Below are positions 31,956 through 42,729 of a stretch of DNA of 64,000 bases, in pieces. The notes beneath the pieces are model-generated. The model was not told where the DNA came from. It searched no databases and was given only the letters and a program-made list of their open reading frames with translations. The position numbers and the translations under genes are program-made. Location: assembly GCF_001642475.1 (NCBI RefSeq), contig NW_019173943.1, positions 310,001-374,000 of the forward strand, in the 5' to 3' direction. This stretch comes from Fonsecaea monophora (lineage: Eukaryota; Ascomycota; Eurotiomycetes; Chaetothyriales; Herpotrichiellaceae). Each line of letters opens with the position of its first letter. Positions within the stretch are counted from its first letter, which is position 1.

Positions 31956-32647
31956 TTGATGTGGTCGTCGCTGCTTTTGATGGGTTGGAGTTGGAGAAAG
32001 TTGAAGCTGTGGAAGGCGCGAGGGACACGACTCAAGAAGTGGCAGGCGCGAGTCATGCATCCCAGCCATGCACCTCCTATCAGTCGCGCCTGCCAAGAGT
32101 CGACGCGACCGCGTTTCGAGGGAAGGAGCGTGCCACCACTTAGCCCCGGCTGGACTTGACTCTCTTGATTCAACACGTGACTCGCACCACATCGCCCCTG
32201 TCGCGCATCTCGTAGCTCTGTGCTCCGCCCTACTCTTCACACCCAGCATGACTTGTCATTTGAAGTCCCCGCTAAAGTGATATATCTTGGCATGTTTGTC
32301 TCATTTCGATTACCTTGAGTGTATTATCGGGCAGTGACGCCGGCCCTTTTCGTCATAACTTCGCCGCCTTGTTGCACGGTGCCTTGTCCTAGTGCCTGCC
32401 TTTGCCTCATAACAAAAAAACCCCCCATCACAACTGGCCGCAGTGACTGGCAGTTTACTGTTTGACACATGGCATCCTCTACCTTCTCCTATCGTTTCCT
32501 GACGCATCGTTTCTTACAATGATCCCACTTTCAATTTCTTCATGATTTCTCTCCTCGAGACCTCTGTCAGGGTCGTCTGTACTTCATATCACCAACCCAG
32601 ACCACAAACCTCTTCTCCTACTGAGAACTATATCTTCCTCCTTCACT
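31956..32647. promoter_or_regulatory. Divergent promoter of CDC6 and the UBX gene, with MBF-like ACGCGA and an E-box
   Basis: This 692-bp region separates the two start codons. ACGCGA at 32103-32108 fits the WCGCGW form of MBF/E2F-type sites and lies about 150 bp upstream of the CDC6 start, followed at once by CCGCGTTTCG. CACGTG at 32174-32179 is an E-box palindrome. Cdc18 of fission yeast is a known MBF target, so the first element is a reasonable candidate; the assignment is inferred. Confidence 0.5.
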
Positions 32648-34322
32648 ATGGATGAAGCAATTGCCACTGTCGTCTCCGTCTGCGGAACGACCCCAGAGCT
32701 GGCCTCGCAATACGTACAGCTTGCCGACGGTGATCCTAATCAAGCAGTTCAGTTGTTTTTCGAAAATGGCGGCGCCGACCTCGCAGGCAATACCTCTCGT
32801 CCTCCTCCCCCTCCACCACCAACAACTTCCTCCGATCCACGTATGCCTGGCGGGCCCCTAAATCCCCTGGATGCCGACGCGGACGATAATATCTCCGATG
32901 ACAATGATCCGGAAATCACTGGTTTCCGGAAAAATACTCTGCGAGACACTGCTTCTGGACCCGCGCGGGGTCTAGACTATGAAGATGATGAGGCCATGGC
33001 GCGGCGCTTACAAAATGAAATGTACGGAGAGGGTGCCATGGACGATATTGTGCGGGCCCCCATTGCCCGACAGGCAGAGACTTTGGTGGGATCAGGGTCA
33101 ACCATCCCGGGCATGAGGGAAGTGGCATACACCTCGTCCGTAGAAGAACGAATGCGGGCCCTGGAGAGAAGGAGGCAACAAGGTCAGTATCTTAGACCAC
33201 CTCAGGCTGCGGCATGTGACTAATATTCGAGTAGCGCGGGCAGGAATCTTCAACCAACACCAGCCGACTTCCATTTGGGAGCAAAATGTGAGCGCCACCT
33301 CGAACGGCCCGGATATACTTGCAGAGTCTACCGGTGGAGCGTCAGAGGCTTCCGCGAGGTCGAATCGACTTGCCAGACTCTTTCAACCTCCGTGGGATCT
33401 GATGTACAAGGGAGATTGGGAAGCGGCAAGAGACCAAGGCAAGGAGCACAAAAAGTGGCTACTGGTGGATATCCAGGATCCTTCGATCTTTGACTGCCAG
33501 GCATTGAACCGCGATATATGGAAGAACGAAGGGATCGCGGAAACGGTCAGGGAGAATTTCATCTTTCTCCAATACAACAGGGATGACCCGAGAGCCTCGC
33601 AATACGTCCAATATTATTTTCCCAACTATGAGGTCCAGAATGAATACCCGCACGTCGCCATCGTTGATCCTCGAACGGGGGAACAAATCAAACTTTGGTC
33701 GCGCAAAGTTCCTCCACCTCCTGAGTTTCTCATGCAACTGCACGAATTTTTGGATCGATACAGTCTTGAGAACAACGTCCGCAACCCAGTGGCCAAGAGG
33801 AAATCCGAGGCTAAAAAGGAAAAACCCATCGATCAGCTCACGGAGGAGGAAATGCTGGAACGAGCGTTGCAAGCTAGTTTGGCGACTCAGAGTCACGAAC
33901 ACAAATCGACTCCGGCAGAAGATCCGGATGATCTCACCCGGAGTGTTGGGGACGTCCAAGGAACAGAAACGCCAGAAGTTACAAGTGCAATGGATGTTGA
34001 CCACAACGGCACTGACGAAGCAGCCCCATCGACTGCATTTACACAAATCCCGTCTGATCACCCTCATCAAGAGCCACCTGCTGGGCCGGGAGTGACGCGA
34101 GTACAAATCAGACATCCCGGCGGACGCATCGTTCGTCGATTCGCAGAAAAAGATCTTGTGCAGCGGATCTATGAGTTTCTCAAGGCGGAACCACTTGAAG
34201 GTAGGGAAGGAATGCCATTCGAGCTCGTGTCAATGGGCAAGAACCTCCTGGATGTCCGGCATGAGACGATAGAAAGTGCAGGTCTGAAGAATGGGACGGT
34301 CATGGTGGAATTTGTGGAGTAA
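32648..34322 (+). CDS. UBA-UAS-UBX domain protein (UBXD7/Ubx5-type Cdc48 cofactor)
   Basis: Exons 32648-33182 and 33235-34322 (52-bp intron) give 540 residues. A UBA-like domain at 1-45 (TVVSVCGTTPELASQYVQLA) is followed by a Pro-rich and acidic linker and the segment YEDDEAMARRLQNEMYG. The thioredoxin-like UAS domain occupies about 220-350 (MYKGDWEAARDQGKEHKKW, LLVDIQDPSIFDCQALNRD, FIFLQYNRDDP). A UIM-like helix EEEMLERALQASLA comes near 380, and the C-terminal UBX domain starts TRVQIRHPGGRIVRRF and ends with VMVEFVE. This order is that of UBXD7/Ubx5, which links ubiquitylated substrates and cullin ligases to Cdc48/p97. The UBX S3-S4 loop reads GMPFELVSMG and lacks the usual FPR tripeptide, which may weaken or change Cdc48 binding. 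Confidence 0.9.
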
Positions 34323-35070
34323 TGATGAGGCTAGTAGTCTCGATAGTAGACAAGCATTGCGAGGCGCTATCAAACTTGCTACCACTAGTTAGTACCATCA
34401 GGTCTGACTCTTGTATGGGCCCCAGTCCACGGAGGTGTTTTGGACGGAGGGGTTGAGCTTGTACTCTACAATCCCTGGATCGAAATGAGGATATGAAGCA
34501 GACTACAGAAAATGTTTTCAAGGGGTTTGTAACGCATCATCTTCACTGGTTGTCGCGGTCGAAATCGCAATGTAACGAGTATAGCCAATAGGAATCGGTA
34601 GGGGTCACCGAGAACGGAAGGCCGTAAACAAGCACGACGAAGCTAATGGTCGAGGTGTTTCATCTTCCCCAACACCACTAGTCACTCCATACAAGTGACT
34701 GGGCGCTGCCTTACCTATGAATTGAAATGAGCGACGACTTCACGAACCCTTAATGACGAGGATACAGGGCCCATGAGGGTGGGGAGGCGTCCATCAACAA
34801 TAGCACCTGCCCAATGCGCACTGAGGAATTGACAGTGCATCTTCGCCCGAATCTCGAGATTGCACTGGCATCAAGGGCGAGATCACAGGTCTTTCGGCGT
34901 CGACTACGATCCTCGCTTCGGAGCAACTCTACGACCAATTCAGCGCCTTCACATTCGCGTATTCCACTTTCGAACCACGCCCTACGGTAGTCCCGCGGTG
35001 CGCCGTCGAGATCGCACCACTCACACTACCGTCCCACAAGGTGTCGGCCTAGACACCAACACAAGACAAG
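34323..35070. other. Intergenic, 748 bp
   Basis: This holds the 3' flank of the UBX gene and the promoter of the kinase gene. No gene or repeat recognised. Confidence 0.5.
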
Positions 35071-37080
35071 ATGGACCCGGAGGAACTCTATACCAAGCAA
35101 AGCTGTATTGGAGGGGGCAGTTTTGGAAAAGTGTACAAGGGAGTGGACAAGCGCACAGGTCAAGCGGTGGCCATCAAGGTCATAGATGTGGAAAATGCCG
35201 AAGATGAAGTCGAAGACATCATACAAGAGATATCGATCCTCTCGGAATTGCAGTCGCCATACGTGACAAAATACCACGGTTCATACCTGAAAGGCTCGGA
35301 CCTGTGGATTATAATGGAGTTCTGCTCGGGCGGCAGTTGCTCAGACCTGATGAGACCAGGCCTGATCCATGAAGATTACATCTGCATCATCATTCGCGAA
35401 CTACTCATGGGACTGGACTACTTGCATTCTGACAAGAAGCTGCACCGCGATATCAAGGCTGCCAACGTGCTTCTCGGTCAAAACGGACAGGTCAAGCTTG
35501 CGGATTTTGGTGTGTCAGGACAACTCTCAGCGACCATGACCAAGAAGAATACCTTCGTGGGCACTCCATTCTGGATGGCACCTGAGGTCATCAAGCAATC
35601 TGGCTATGATCATAAAGCGGATATCTGGTCCCTTGGTATTACAGCAATCGAATTGGCACAAGGAGAACCACCCTACGCCGACATACACCCCATGAAGGTT
35701 CTTTTTCTCATTCCAAAGAATCCCCCGCCGACTTTACAGGGAAATTTCTCTCGCACATTCAAGGACTTTGTCGAGCTCTGTCTCCGCCGAGACCCTAGGG
35801 AACGACCCTCTGCCAAAGAACTATTGAAGCATCCATTTGTCAAGAAAGCGAAGAAGACCACTTACCTAACCGAACTCATTGAGAGGAATGAGAGATACAT
35901 GGCAACTCGCGGCAACCGTGTCTCCGATGATGAAGAAGACGAAGAACCCATCAGAGCCGCGGTTCATCAACCAGAGGATGAAGACCTCTGGGATTTCGGT
36001 ACCGTGCGACCCGTGGGAGGTCGTGGGCCGGGGCTTCGACCGATGAATGACTCTGCCACAAACGCAAGAGCCTCTGCAGATCCAGCAACCTCAGCACACA
36101 GCATATCAGACTGGGATGAAACAGTAAAGGTCCCCTCGTCGCCTCAGAAGTCGCCTGTCAAAGGCGCATTCCCAACCCCTGCAAAGGTACTACAACCCCC
36201 ATCTCCGGTGAGAACAAAAATCTCTGCTCCCAGCGAAAATAAGGCCCCGTCCGCGGTGTCCGTACCTTCCACCGCCCCGAAGACGCCAGCTGCTCGTGTA
36301 GCGACGCAAAATCCACCTGTGCCACCTCACAAAGACAGTCCTGGGTCGAATGAATACAACAAAGCATTCCAGGCTCAGCTGGCCAAAGAGATGGGATTCT
36401 TAAAGCTCGATGCCGAGAACAGCCCAAGATCGTCGCCGTCTCAAGGGCAGACTCCTCCAGGCAAGAAACCCCAAATGGTCATCCCTGAAATCCCGCCTTT
36501 CAAAGGCAAGCCAGGACGAGGTGAACCCGTCCAGAGGTCCCAACAATCTACATCTTCCAGACCTGTCAGCCAACAACCTCTTCCACACTCCTCATCCATG
36601 CTCTCTGGTCAGTTAGCAGTGGGTCCAGCTTCGATTGCCAACCAACAGCCACTGCCGCCACTTACAACAAAGACAAACGTGTCCCAGACAACAACATCCA
36701 GCGCGAGTGGCACAGATGCACAAAGCCTCAAGCCAGACCCAAATCAAGAGCTCACCGCGCTCAATTCGGTGCTCATCCCGGCTCTTGAGGCAGCAATGCA
36801 TCGTCGGACGTATATGTTGAAAGAACTTACACGAACAAGTAAGTTGAGCTCGTCTGCGGCGACAGAATTGCACCAGCAGAGAGTACAAACACACGAAAGG
36901 GTTCGCAAACTTGCTGCCAAAGTAGCGGGTGTGTTTCACGAGATTCAGCAGTGCGATGAAGAATTCCCCGTTGGTATGGGAGGCGGAGTTACAGAGTTCC
37001 TGGAGGGTTTCTTGGAGGAAATCCTGGTGCGGGTCGAAGCGGCTGATGAGCCAGAGTCCAGCCCTACCAAAAAGGCATGA
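35071..37080 (+). CDS. STE20-family protein kinase, GCK-III subfamily (MST3/4-like)
   Basis: An intronless ORF of 669 residues starting MDPEELYTKQSCIGGGSFG. The kinase domain covers about 6-260: the Gly-rich loop GGGSFGKVYKG, AIKVIDVE with the ATP-binding Lys36, catalytic loop LHRDIKAANVLL, DFGVSGQL, activation loop NTFVGTPFWMAPE and IWSLGITAIELAQGEPP. Every catalytic residue is present. The start (DPEELYTK) and the activation segment resemble animal MST3/MST4 and the fungal GCK-III kinases that act in septation, polarity and MOB/NDR pathways. The C-terminal half is Pro/Ser-rich and disordered until a helical end (LNSVLIPALEAAMHRRTYML, VRKLAAKVAGVFHEIQQCDE) that may dimerise or bind a scaffold such as an MO25-type protein. 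Which GCK-III orthologue it is (MST-1 or Sid1-like) cannot be decided by eye. Confidence 0.93.
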   Translation: MDPEELYTKQSCIGGGSFGKVYKGVDKRTGQAVAIKVIDVENAEDEVEDIIQEISILSELQSPYVTKYHGSYLKGSDLWIIMEFCSGGSCSDLMRPGLIHEDYICIIIRELLMGLDYLHSDKKLHRDIKAANVLLGQNGQVKLADFGVSGQLSATMTKKNTFVGTPFWMAPEVIKQSGYDHKADIWSLGITAIELAQGEPPYADIHPMKVLFLIPKNPPPTLQGNFSRTFKDFVELCLRRDPRERPSAKELLKHPFVKKAKKTTYLTELIERNERYMATRGNRVSDDEEDEEPIRAAVHQPEDEDLWDFGTVRPVGGRGPGLRPMNDSATNARASADPATSAHSISDWDETVKVPSSPQKSPVKGAFPTPAKVLQPPSPVRTKISAPSENKAPSAVSVPSTAPKTPAARVATQNPPVPPHKDSPGSNEYNKAFQAQLAKEMGFLKLDAENSPRSSPSQGQTPPGKKPQMVIPEIPPFKGKPGRGEPVQRSQQSTSSRPVSQQPLPHSSSMLSGQLAVGPASIANQQPLPPLTTKTNVSQTTTSSASGTDAQSLKPDPNQELTALNSVLIPALEAAMHRRTYMLKELTRTSKLSSSAATELHQQRVQTHERVRKLAAKVAGVFHEIQQCDEEFPVGMGGGVTEFLEGFLEEILVRVEAADEPESSPTKKA

Positions 37081-37559
37081 AAGGGTGAAAACTTTATGAG
37101 ATGACTTGATATGGTTTGATCGATGTATGTTTACAATGCGAGGCAGAAATCTTCTGCTGAATGCCTTGCCTGGCGTATTAGCATTTCTAGATGCGGTTCA
37201 TTATTGAGCAATTGATATAATATTCAGCGCCATACTCGTCGTATTCCTGTGGTGGATCCTCTTGCACGAGTCGTTGTGCACTGATTGGGGAAGAAGTACG
37301 AGTCATGACATTTGATGACGACGACGATCCCATCATGAAACGACGAACCCGGCGTATCAGCGAAGTGATGGCGCATGCATGCACGGCGACTCTCCAGGTG
37401 ATGTCGCCAACTCGGTGAACTACATGCCTACCATATGGCGGCAACCAGGCTCCGTTTGCCTCTGTCCAACTCTACCCAGGAATCCATGATACTTGGGATT
37501 CGCAGCTCACCACCGTCTCCGAATCTTAAACCCATTCCTTCATTGACGTGACATTAGGA
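37081..37559. other. Intergenic, 479 bp
   Basis: A short spacer containing the kinase 3' flank and the DUF3074 gene promoter. Nothing else recognised. Confidence 0.5.
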
Positions 37560-38627
37560 ATGGCTACCAACACAACCCAAAGCAACCTCATCCGACTAGC
37601 TCCTCTTCAACTGGGAGAGCTTCCAGAACATCCCTCGCTGCCTTGCGCAGACAGCGCCCGTCCGAATCTCCTCCCCTTCCTGCTAACCCTGCTCGATGAC
37701 GGTACCGATTTCCTTGCGCCTGACAGCTTCTCCGCCAACTTCAGACACCACTCTATCAAGTCGGCACCCCCTAGTGAAGCCAAAGTCGAGGTGCTGACCT
37801 ACTCGGTTGCAGCCAAAGAGTTGGAAGACATTGTTGACTGGGGTGCTTCCAAGAATACGACGGGAAATGCAACTCCAGCCACTTATACTCGGCCTGGTCG
37901 AAGCAAGCCGCCCCTTAGGGTCCTGAGTGCCGGCGAACATTGGTGTGCTCGCAGGTCGGTCCACAAGGATATCTCCTCGAAAGACACCAAATCTCCGGGA
38001 AACGCAAGCTGGAAGGAGTTCATCTTCGGCCTGCGCGACAACCACTCCAAACACGAAGAGGACTTTACACCCACTCTGTACGATGCGCACTGCGTGTGCA
38101 CGTGGAACGAAGAGGTGAAAGATCTTGAATCGCAGGGCAAGATTGTGGGGAAATCGGGCCAGAAGTATTCATGTGTCACCATGGCAATCTACGAAATGTG
38201 CCACGCAACACCACCGCCGACGAGCCCCCGCTGTTTCCCAGTGCTGGTTGCCACGGCCAGTATCACCTCGGATGAATTTCTTGCCGTCACCATCCCTGTC
38301 AACTTGGGCACGAGCGTGCACGATGCATTCTACTCCTCTGGTCGCAACACCCGCGAAGGCAAGACCTCGCAGCAGCGAAAGTCGGTGGTGCTGGGAGTTT
38401 ACACTGCCTTGGAAATCGTCCGGCGGAAAGAGGGAGATGCCAACGTGGGGAAGAATTGGGGGGAGGTGGAATGGATCATGGCCACTGCGAGCGACGCCAA
38501 GGGTAACTTGCCAATGTGGATGCAGAAGATGAGCGTGCCGGGTATGATTTCCAAGGACGTGGGTTATTTCTTGAAATGGGTCAAGACCGTGTCAGAGAAC
38601 GAGGTCGACAGCGTTAAAGTCGCGTGA
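37560..38627 (+). CDS. DUF3074-domain protein (START-like fold predicted)
   Basis: A single exon of 355 residues from ATG 37560 (the frame opens earlier only at a GTG). The pattern resembles the fungal DUF3074 family: an N-terminal helical stretch, WCARRSVHKDI, ASWKEFIFGLRDNHSKHEEDFTP, a beta-rich core (YSCVTMAIYEM, FPVLVATASI, EFLAVTIPVNL) and a C-terminal helix with DVGYFLKWV. DUF3074 members have a START/Bet v 1-like fold and may bind lipids; this is family knowledge, not visible here. No signal peptide or membrane segment is seen. Function is unknown. Confidence 0.78.
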   Translation: MATNTTQSNLIRLAPLQLGELPEHPSLPCADSARPNLLPFLLTLLDDGTDFLAPDSFSANFRHHSIKSAPPSEAKVEVLTYSVAAKELEDIVDWGASKNTTGNATPATYTRPGRSKPPLRVLSAGEHWCARRSVHKDISSKDTKSPGNASWKEFIFGLRDNHSKHEEDFTPTLYDAHCVCTWNEEVKDLESQGKIVGKSGQKYSCVTMAIYEMCHATPPPTSPRCFPVLVATASITSDEFLAVTIPVNLGTSVHDAFYSSGRNTREGKTSQQRKSVVLGVYTALEIVRRKEGDANVGKNWGEVEWIMATASDAKGNLPMWMQKMSVPGMISKDVGYFLKWVKTVSENEVDSVKVA

Positions 38628-40638
38628 AAGAAGGGAGATGGAAGCGGTGAATGGAAAGGCAACCAAAAGAAGGGGCTCGACGCGAGGAATTGTTATTGCG
38701 CGACTTTGACCCCGGCGTTGCTCACGTCAACATGTAAAGGCGACCTACCAAGCACGAAACGCCGCAGCCGGGCGCAAGCCACAGTCAGTCACACCTTCAC
38801 GATCAGCCTACAAAGGTGGAAAATGAGACACGAGAATCGATGCCAGACGAGGAGGCATGAAGCATTTGCAACCATACTTGGGCAATCACGACCACGGGTC
38901 CACAACAAAGGGGATACTCGCAGTATGGTGACTGTAGACTGAATGAAAGTGATCAAGGCAGCTCCGAGCATGAATTTGGTACGACATGCAGGTTTTCTGA
39001 CAGGCACGCTGCAGCCCTACACAAGAGGACAGAGGAGCCACTTGATCCACGCCTGATGCATCCTCTTACAGTCCCTGTTGGCTTCCTGGAGAAATCATGT
39101 GGAGCAAGTAACAACCCAGGCATTGCTGCACAGAGGCCCGAAGTGCTGGGGAACGAACGATGAAGGGACTACTGTAGGCCAGCAGCATTGAACAAGACCG
39201 GTCTGGATCTCGAGACATCCTGGTCATGGTCATACAACCTGTCGGGCGGCCGCGATCAAGCTTGGAGCGACGTCAGCACTTTGCTCTCACACGACTCCCT
39301 TTCCAGGCCCCCACGGGGATTTACTTCTTTGTGCCTTGTTCGACTAGCCAATTGATGTTGGAGTTTTGTCCAATCTGCTCTGCCATTTCATTTGTCAGAT
39401 TTTCCATCGAGGAGGGCAGCAGGCTAGCCCTGCAACAGACTAGAATTCAAACTTCCACCAGCCTTATACGAACGATCCGCTCTCTGGATGAGCAATGTGA
39501 ATGTGATGGACATAGAACCTAGCTTCAGCCGGAATCCGAGCCTCTCCATCTTGATTTGCCAGGGAGCATTCAGCCAGCCAGTTGGGGGTATCGGACAACT
39601 ACCTTCTTGCTGGTGCCACAGACAAGCTGTACTCCAGGACCAGACCAATCTATTCAGCCAGCCATCTGACGCAGCTCAACAACAAGGCTTCATCGAGCCA
39701 TCAGTTGATAGCTTCGTAACTGCAGCTCCTGGCCCAAAAACCGGTTTCCTTGCGTAAGAGCCAAGGCTGCCAGGACGCCATCGCCTGCGGATCTGCTCAG
39801 CTCCCGCCCGAGCCTCGCAATTTGTTTGCTAAAGCCTCACCATCTTTTCCAAGCATCACGGCCGAGCTGAGTCCATACGATGCACCCCTTTCCGAGCCAA
39901 GGCTGCAGGGCACATGTCACCCAGGGTGCATGTGATCATCCTCCCCGCCTGTGCATGCTCGTGTTCACCTTTCCTTTTTCGACAACGCTACTCTATCCAG
40001 GGCACCAGCAAGCCAAAGGTCCAACAGCGATACACACTGGGACGCTGTGTCAAAACGCACACTGGAACTTATCATTAGGTCCAGATCAAACATACCTGGT
40101 GAATGTTCATGCTTCGACTACCGGAATCTTTACCCTGGGCGTTCCAATCGAACATCCTGAAACACTCCGCAAGGCTGGGCTGCCACTACCCCAAGCACCT
40201 ATACAGGTTTCTGTCGATGCTGGGCAGTCTCACTTCTGGTCGATCCCCTGCGGCAGACTCACCAAAGGCTGTCCAGGGCTTGTTTCGACATGTGAGATGA
40301 CATGTTGTGGTCCAGCATTGGTTGGCTGTGCGCATAATGCCCCTCTCGTGTTGCCTAGTGTCTAGAACTTTCATATGAGCATGATGCCTGTGACCGGTTT
40401 CCAGCCAAGCTACACTCGTGCAACGCACCATTCAGCCGTAGCTGAAGATCAAGGCCATGTTTGGATGTGAAGCAGGCTGGTATGAGAGATGTCTTGTCGA
40501 AAAACAAGATACTTAAAAGCTCAGACTTCCAGCAGAAGGAAGCCTGAATTCTCCTATCAAGTTGTTTCCTTTTCAGCCTGACCGTCGAGAATCTACCAGC
40601 CAGACCAATCCTCAAGTTGACTTTGTTTCGTATCCAAC
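38628..40638. other. 2-kb gene-poor region upstream of the subtilase gene
   Basis: Several short plus-strand frames are present, the longest 39880-40365 (161 codons, ATG start), with no recognisable product. Short words such as CAGCCAGCCA and CCAGACCAATC (39641, 40604) recur. It is most likely the long promoter of the subtilase gene, possibly with an unrecognised small gene. Confidence 0.4.
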
Positions 40639-42729
40639 ATGTCTGATGATATTGTTATCAATGGCCGGACCGTAGCCAGCTCGGACCTACAGTCAGACGC
40701 TGCCGACTCGAACTATATCTTGGTTCGCACCACCGGCGACCCTTTGAACAAGGCGCAGAAGACCGAACTGAAGGGCCTGGGAGTTGAAATCCAGGAGTTT
40801 GTCGGGAACGAAAACGACCAACTGTATCTCTGCGGATACAAGCCCACGTCTTTGGACCAAGTCCGCCATCTGGACTACATCAGCTATGCCAATATCTACT
40901 CTCCCACCTTTGTGGTGCCGGACGTCCTGCAGTCCACTACGACCACACCAGCGTTGCGGACCAATGAGGAGACTGACGGCACCGTCGAAGTGGATGTCCT
41001 GCTTCACCACGACATCAAGGAGGCATCCGAGGACATTTTGAGCAAGATTGCAGAAGCCGGGAGCGTGCAGACGTCGGCCATCTCGGTCGAGCCAGGCTTC
41101 ATTAGGGTCAAGGTTGACCCCGAGAAACTGGACAAGATCGCCGCTGTCGATGAGGTGCGGGTCATTCACCCGATCAACGAACGCCGCCTTTTCAATAACG
41201 TGGCTCGTGGCATCTTGCGCCTGGATGGGCAAAGTGGCAGCAACACGTCATACAAGGGGAAAGGCCAGGTTGTGTGTGTAGCAGACACCGGTTTCGACAA
41301 AGGCAGCCAGACAGACGTGCACGACGCCTTTCTCGGTCGTGTGAGGAAGCTCAATCCCTGGGGGCGGAGAAGACTGAACCTTTCAGATGACCCAGATGGC
41401 CATGGCACTCATGTGTGCGGCTCCGTCCTGGGCAGCGGTCAGCATAGCTCACAAGGTCTGATCCAGGGCGCAGCCCCCGAGGCGACCCTGATCATGCAGT
41501 CGACATTCAGCGGTTTCGACTCGAGACGCCGATCTCAACTCGGAGGCATTCCAAACGACATCAGTCAACTGTTCGATGAAGGCTACAAAGCCGGCGCGAG
41601 AATCCACACAAACTCGTGGGGTACTCCGTTGTCAGCAACAGGCGTGCAAAACCCTTACGATGGTGGTGCCGAGAGTATCGACAAGTTCGTTTTCGAAAAC
41701 CAGGACATGACCATCCTTTTCGCCGCCGGCAATGACGGGCAAGACTCGGACCTTGATGGCAAAGTCAACGAGCGCTCGCTTGGTGCTGAGGCTGCGGCCA
41801 AAAACTGTATTACTGTCGGGGCATCTGAGAACAACCGCCCTGACCTCCAGTCTGGCGAGGCAGGCCGGGCCTACACATATGGCGGCTTCTGGCTTCGGGA
41901 CTTCCCCAAGAATCCTCTGAAAGATGACCACCAAGCCAACAATCCGGAAGGGCTTGCAGCGTTCAGCAGCCGTGGACTAACGGCGGAGAACCGCATCAAG
42001 CCAGACGTTGTCGCCCCAGGCACCGCCATCCTCTCGGCACGTTCCAGAAACCAGAAATACGATGACGAAGTCAAGATCATGGGGGAGTCTGGTGATGATA
42101 GGTACATGTACCTGTCGGGCACGAGCATGGCCACGCCTCTGGTGGCGGGTTGCTGTGCGGTTCTTCGAGAGGCGCTGCTGGCCCACGGCTACCAAGATGA
42201 GCAGAACGGCGTCAAGAACCCCACGGGCTCGCTGATCAAGGCTCTGCTCATCAACGGCGCAGTGCCCATCAAGGGACAATACATGCCCAAGGAGGTCGGG
42301 GACGAGCCCAACCCGCATTCCGGCTTCGGACGTGTCGACGTGTCAACCTCGGTGGTCGACCCTGCCGAAAAGTCCTCGGGATATGAAATTGGAGCCATCG
42401 AGGAAGACGACGAGCCAGTCACGTTCAAGATCGCGGTCCCCCAGACCGGCGGTCGCACCCTGAAAGTCACCCTGGTGTACGCCGACGTTGCCGGTGCCGC
42501 GCTGGCCAATGACCTGGACCTGCTTGCCATTGCGGGCGGCAAGGAGCGTCATGGCAACCAGCAGGATCAAGAGTTCGACGTCGGCGCGACCAGGACCTTT
42601 GACCGCCGCAACAACGTCGAGCAGATCATCTGGGCCCAGATCCCGGGTGACGAGGTCGAGATTGTCGTCAAGCCGTTCCGTCTCTTTAGCGAGCGTGTGC
42701 CGTTTGCCGTGGCGTGGAGGTTTTATTAG
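40639..42729 (+). CDS. S8 subtilisin-like serine protease, KP-43-like, no signal peptide
   Basis: An intronless ORF of 696 residues. The catalytic set is complete: Asp216 in CVADTGFD, His255 in DGHGTHVCGS, Asn365 in FAAGNDG (oxyanion hole) and Ser496 in SGTSMATPLVAG. A C-terminal beta-rich domain of about 130 residues follows (VTFKIAVPQTGGRTLKVTLVYAD, LANDLDLL), the jelly-roll of KP-43-type oxidatively stable subtilases. The first 200 residues contain two stretches that look like inhibitor-I9 modules (DSNYILVRTTGDPLNKAQ and TVEVDVLLHHDIKEASED), so an intramolecular chaperone/propeptide is likely. The N-terminus MSDDIVINGRTV has no hydrophobic signal, so the enzyme would be intracellular or leave by a non-classical route. 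High GC third positions match nearby genes. Confidence 0.92.
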   Translation: MSDDIVINGRTVASSDLQSDAADSNYILVRTTGDPLNKAQKTELKGLGVEIQEFVGNENDQLYLCGYKPTSLDQVRHLDYISYANIYSPTFVVPDVLQSTTTTPALRTNEETDGTVEVDVLLHHDIKEASEDILSKIAEAGSVQTSAISVEPGFIRVKVDPEKLDKIAAVDEVRVIHPINERRLFNNVARGILRLDGQSGSNTSYKGKGQVVCVADTGFDKGSQTDVHDAFLGRVRKLNPWGRRRLNLSDDPDGHGTHVCGSVLGSGQHSSQGLIQGAAPEATLIMQSTFSGFDSRRRSQLGGIPNDISQLFDEGYKAGARIHTNSWGTPLSATGVQNPYDGGAESIDKFVFENQDMTILFAAGNDGQDSDLDGKVNERSLGAEAAAKNCITVGASENNRPDLQSGEAGRAYTYGGFWLRDFPKNPLKDDHQANNPEGLAAFSSRGLTAENRIKPDVVAPGTAILSARSRNQKYDDEVKIMGESGDDRYMYLSGTSMATPLVAGCCAVLREALLAHGYQDEQNGVKNPTGSLIKALLINGAVPIKGQYMPKEVGDEPNPHSGFGRVDVSTSVVDPAEKSSGYEIGAIEEDDEPVTFKIAVPQTGGRTLKVTLVYADVAGAALANDLDLLAIAGGKERHGNQQDQEFDVGATRTFDRRNNVEQIIWAQIPGDEVEIVVKPFRLFSERVPFAVAWRFY

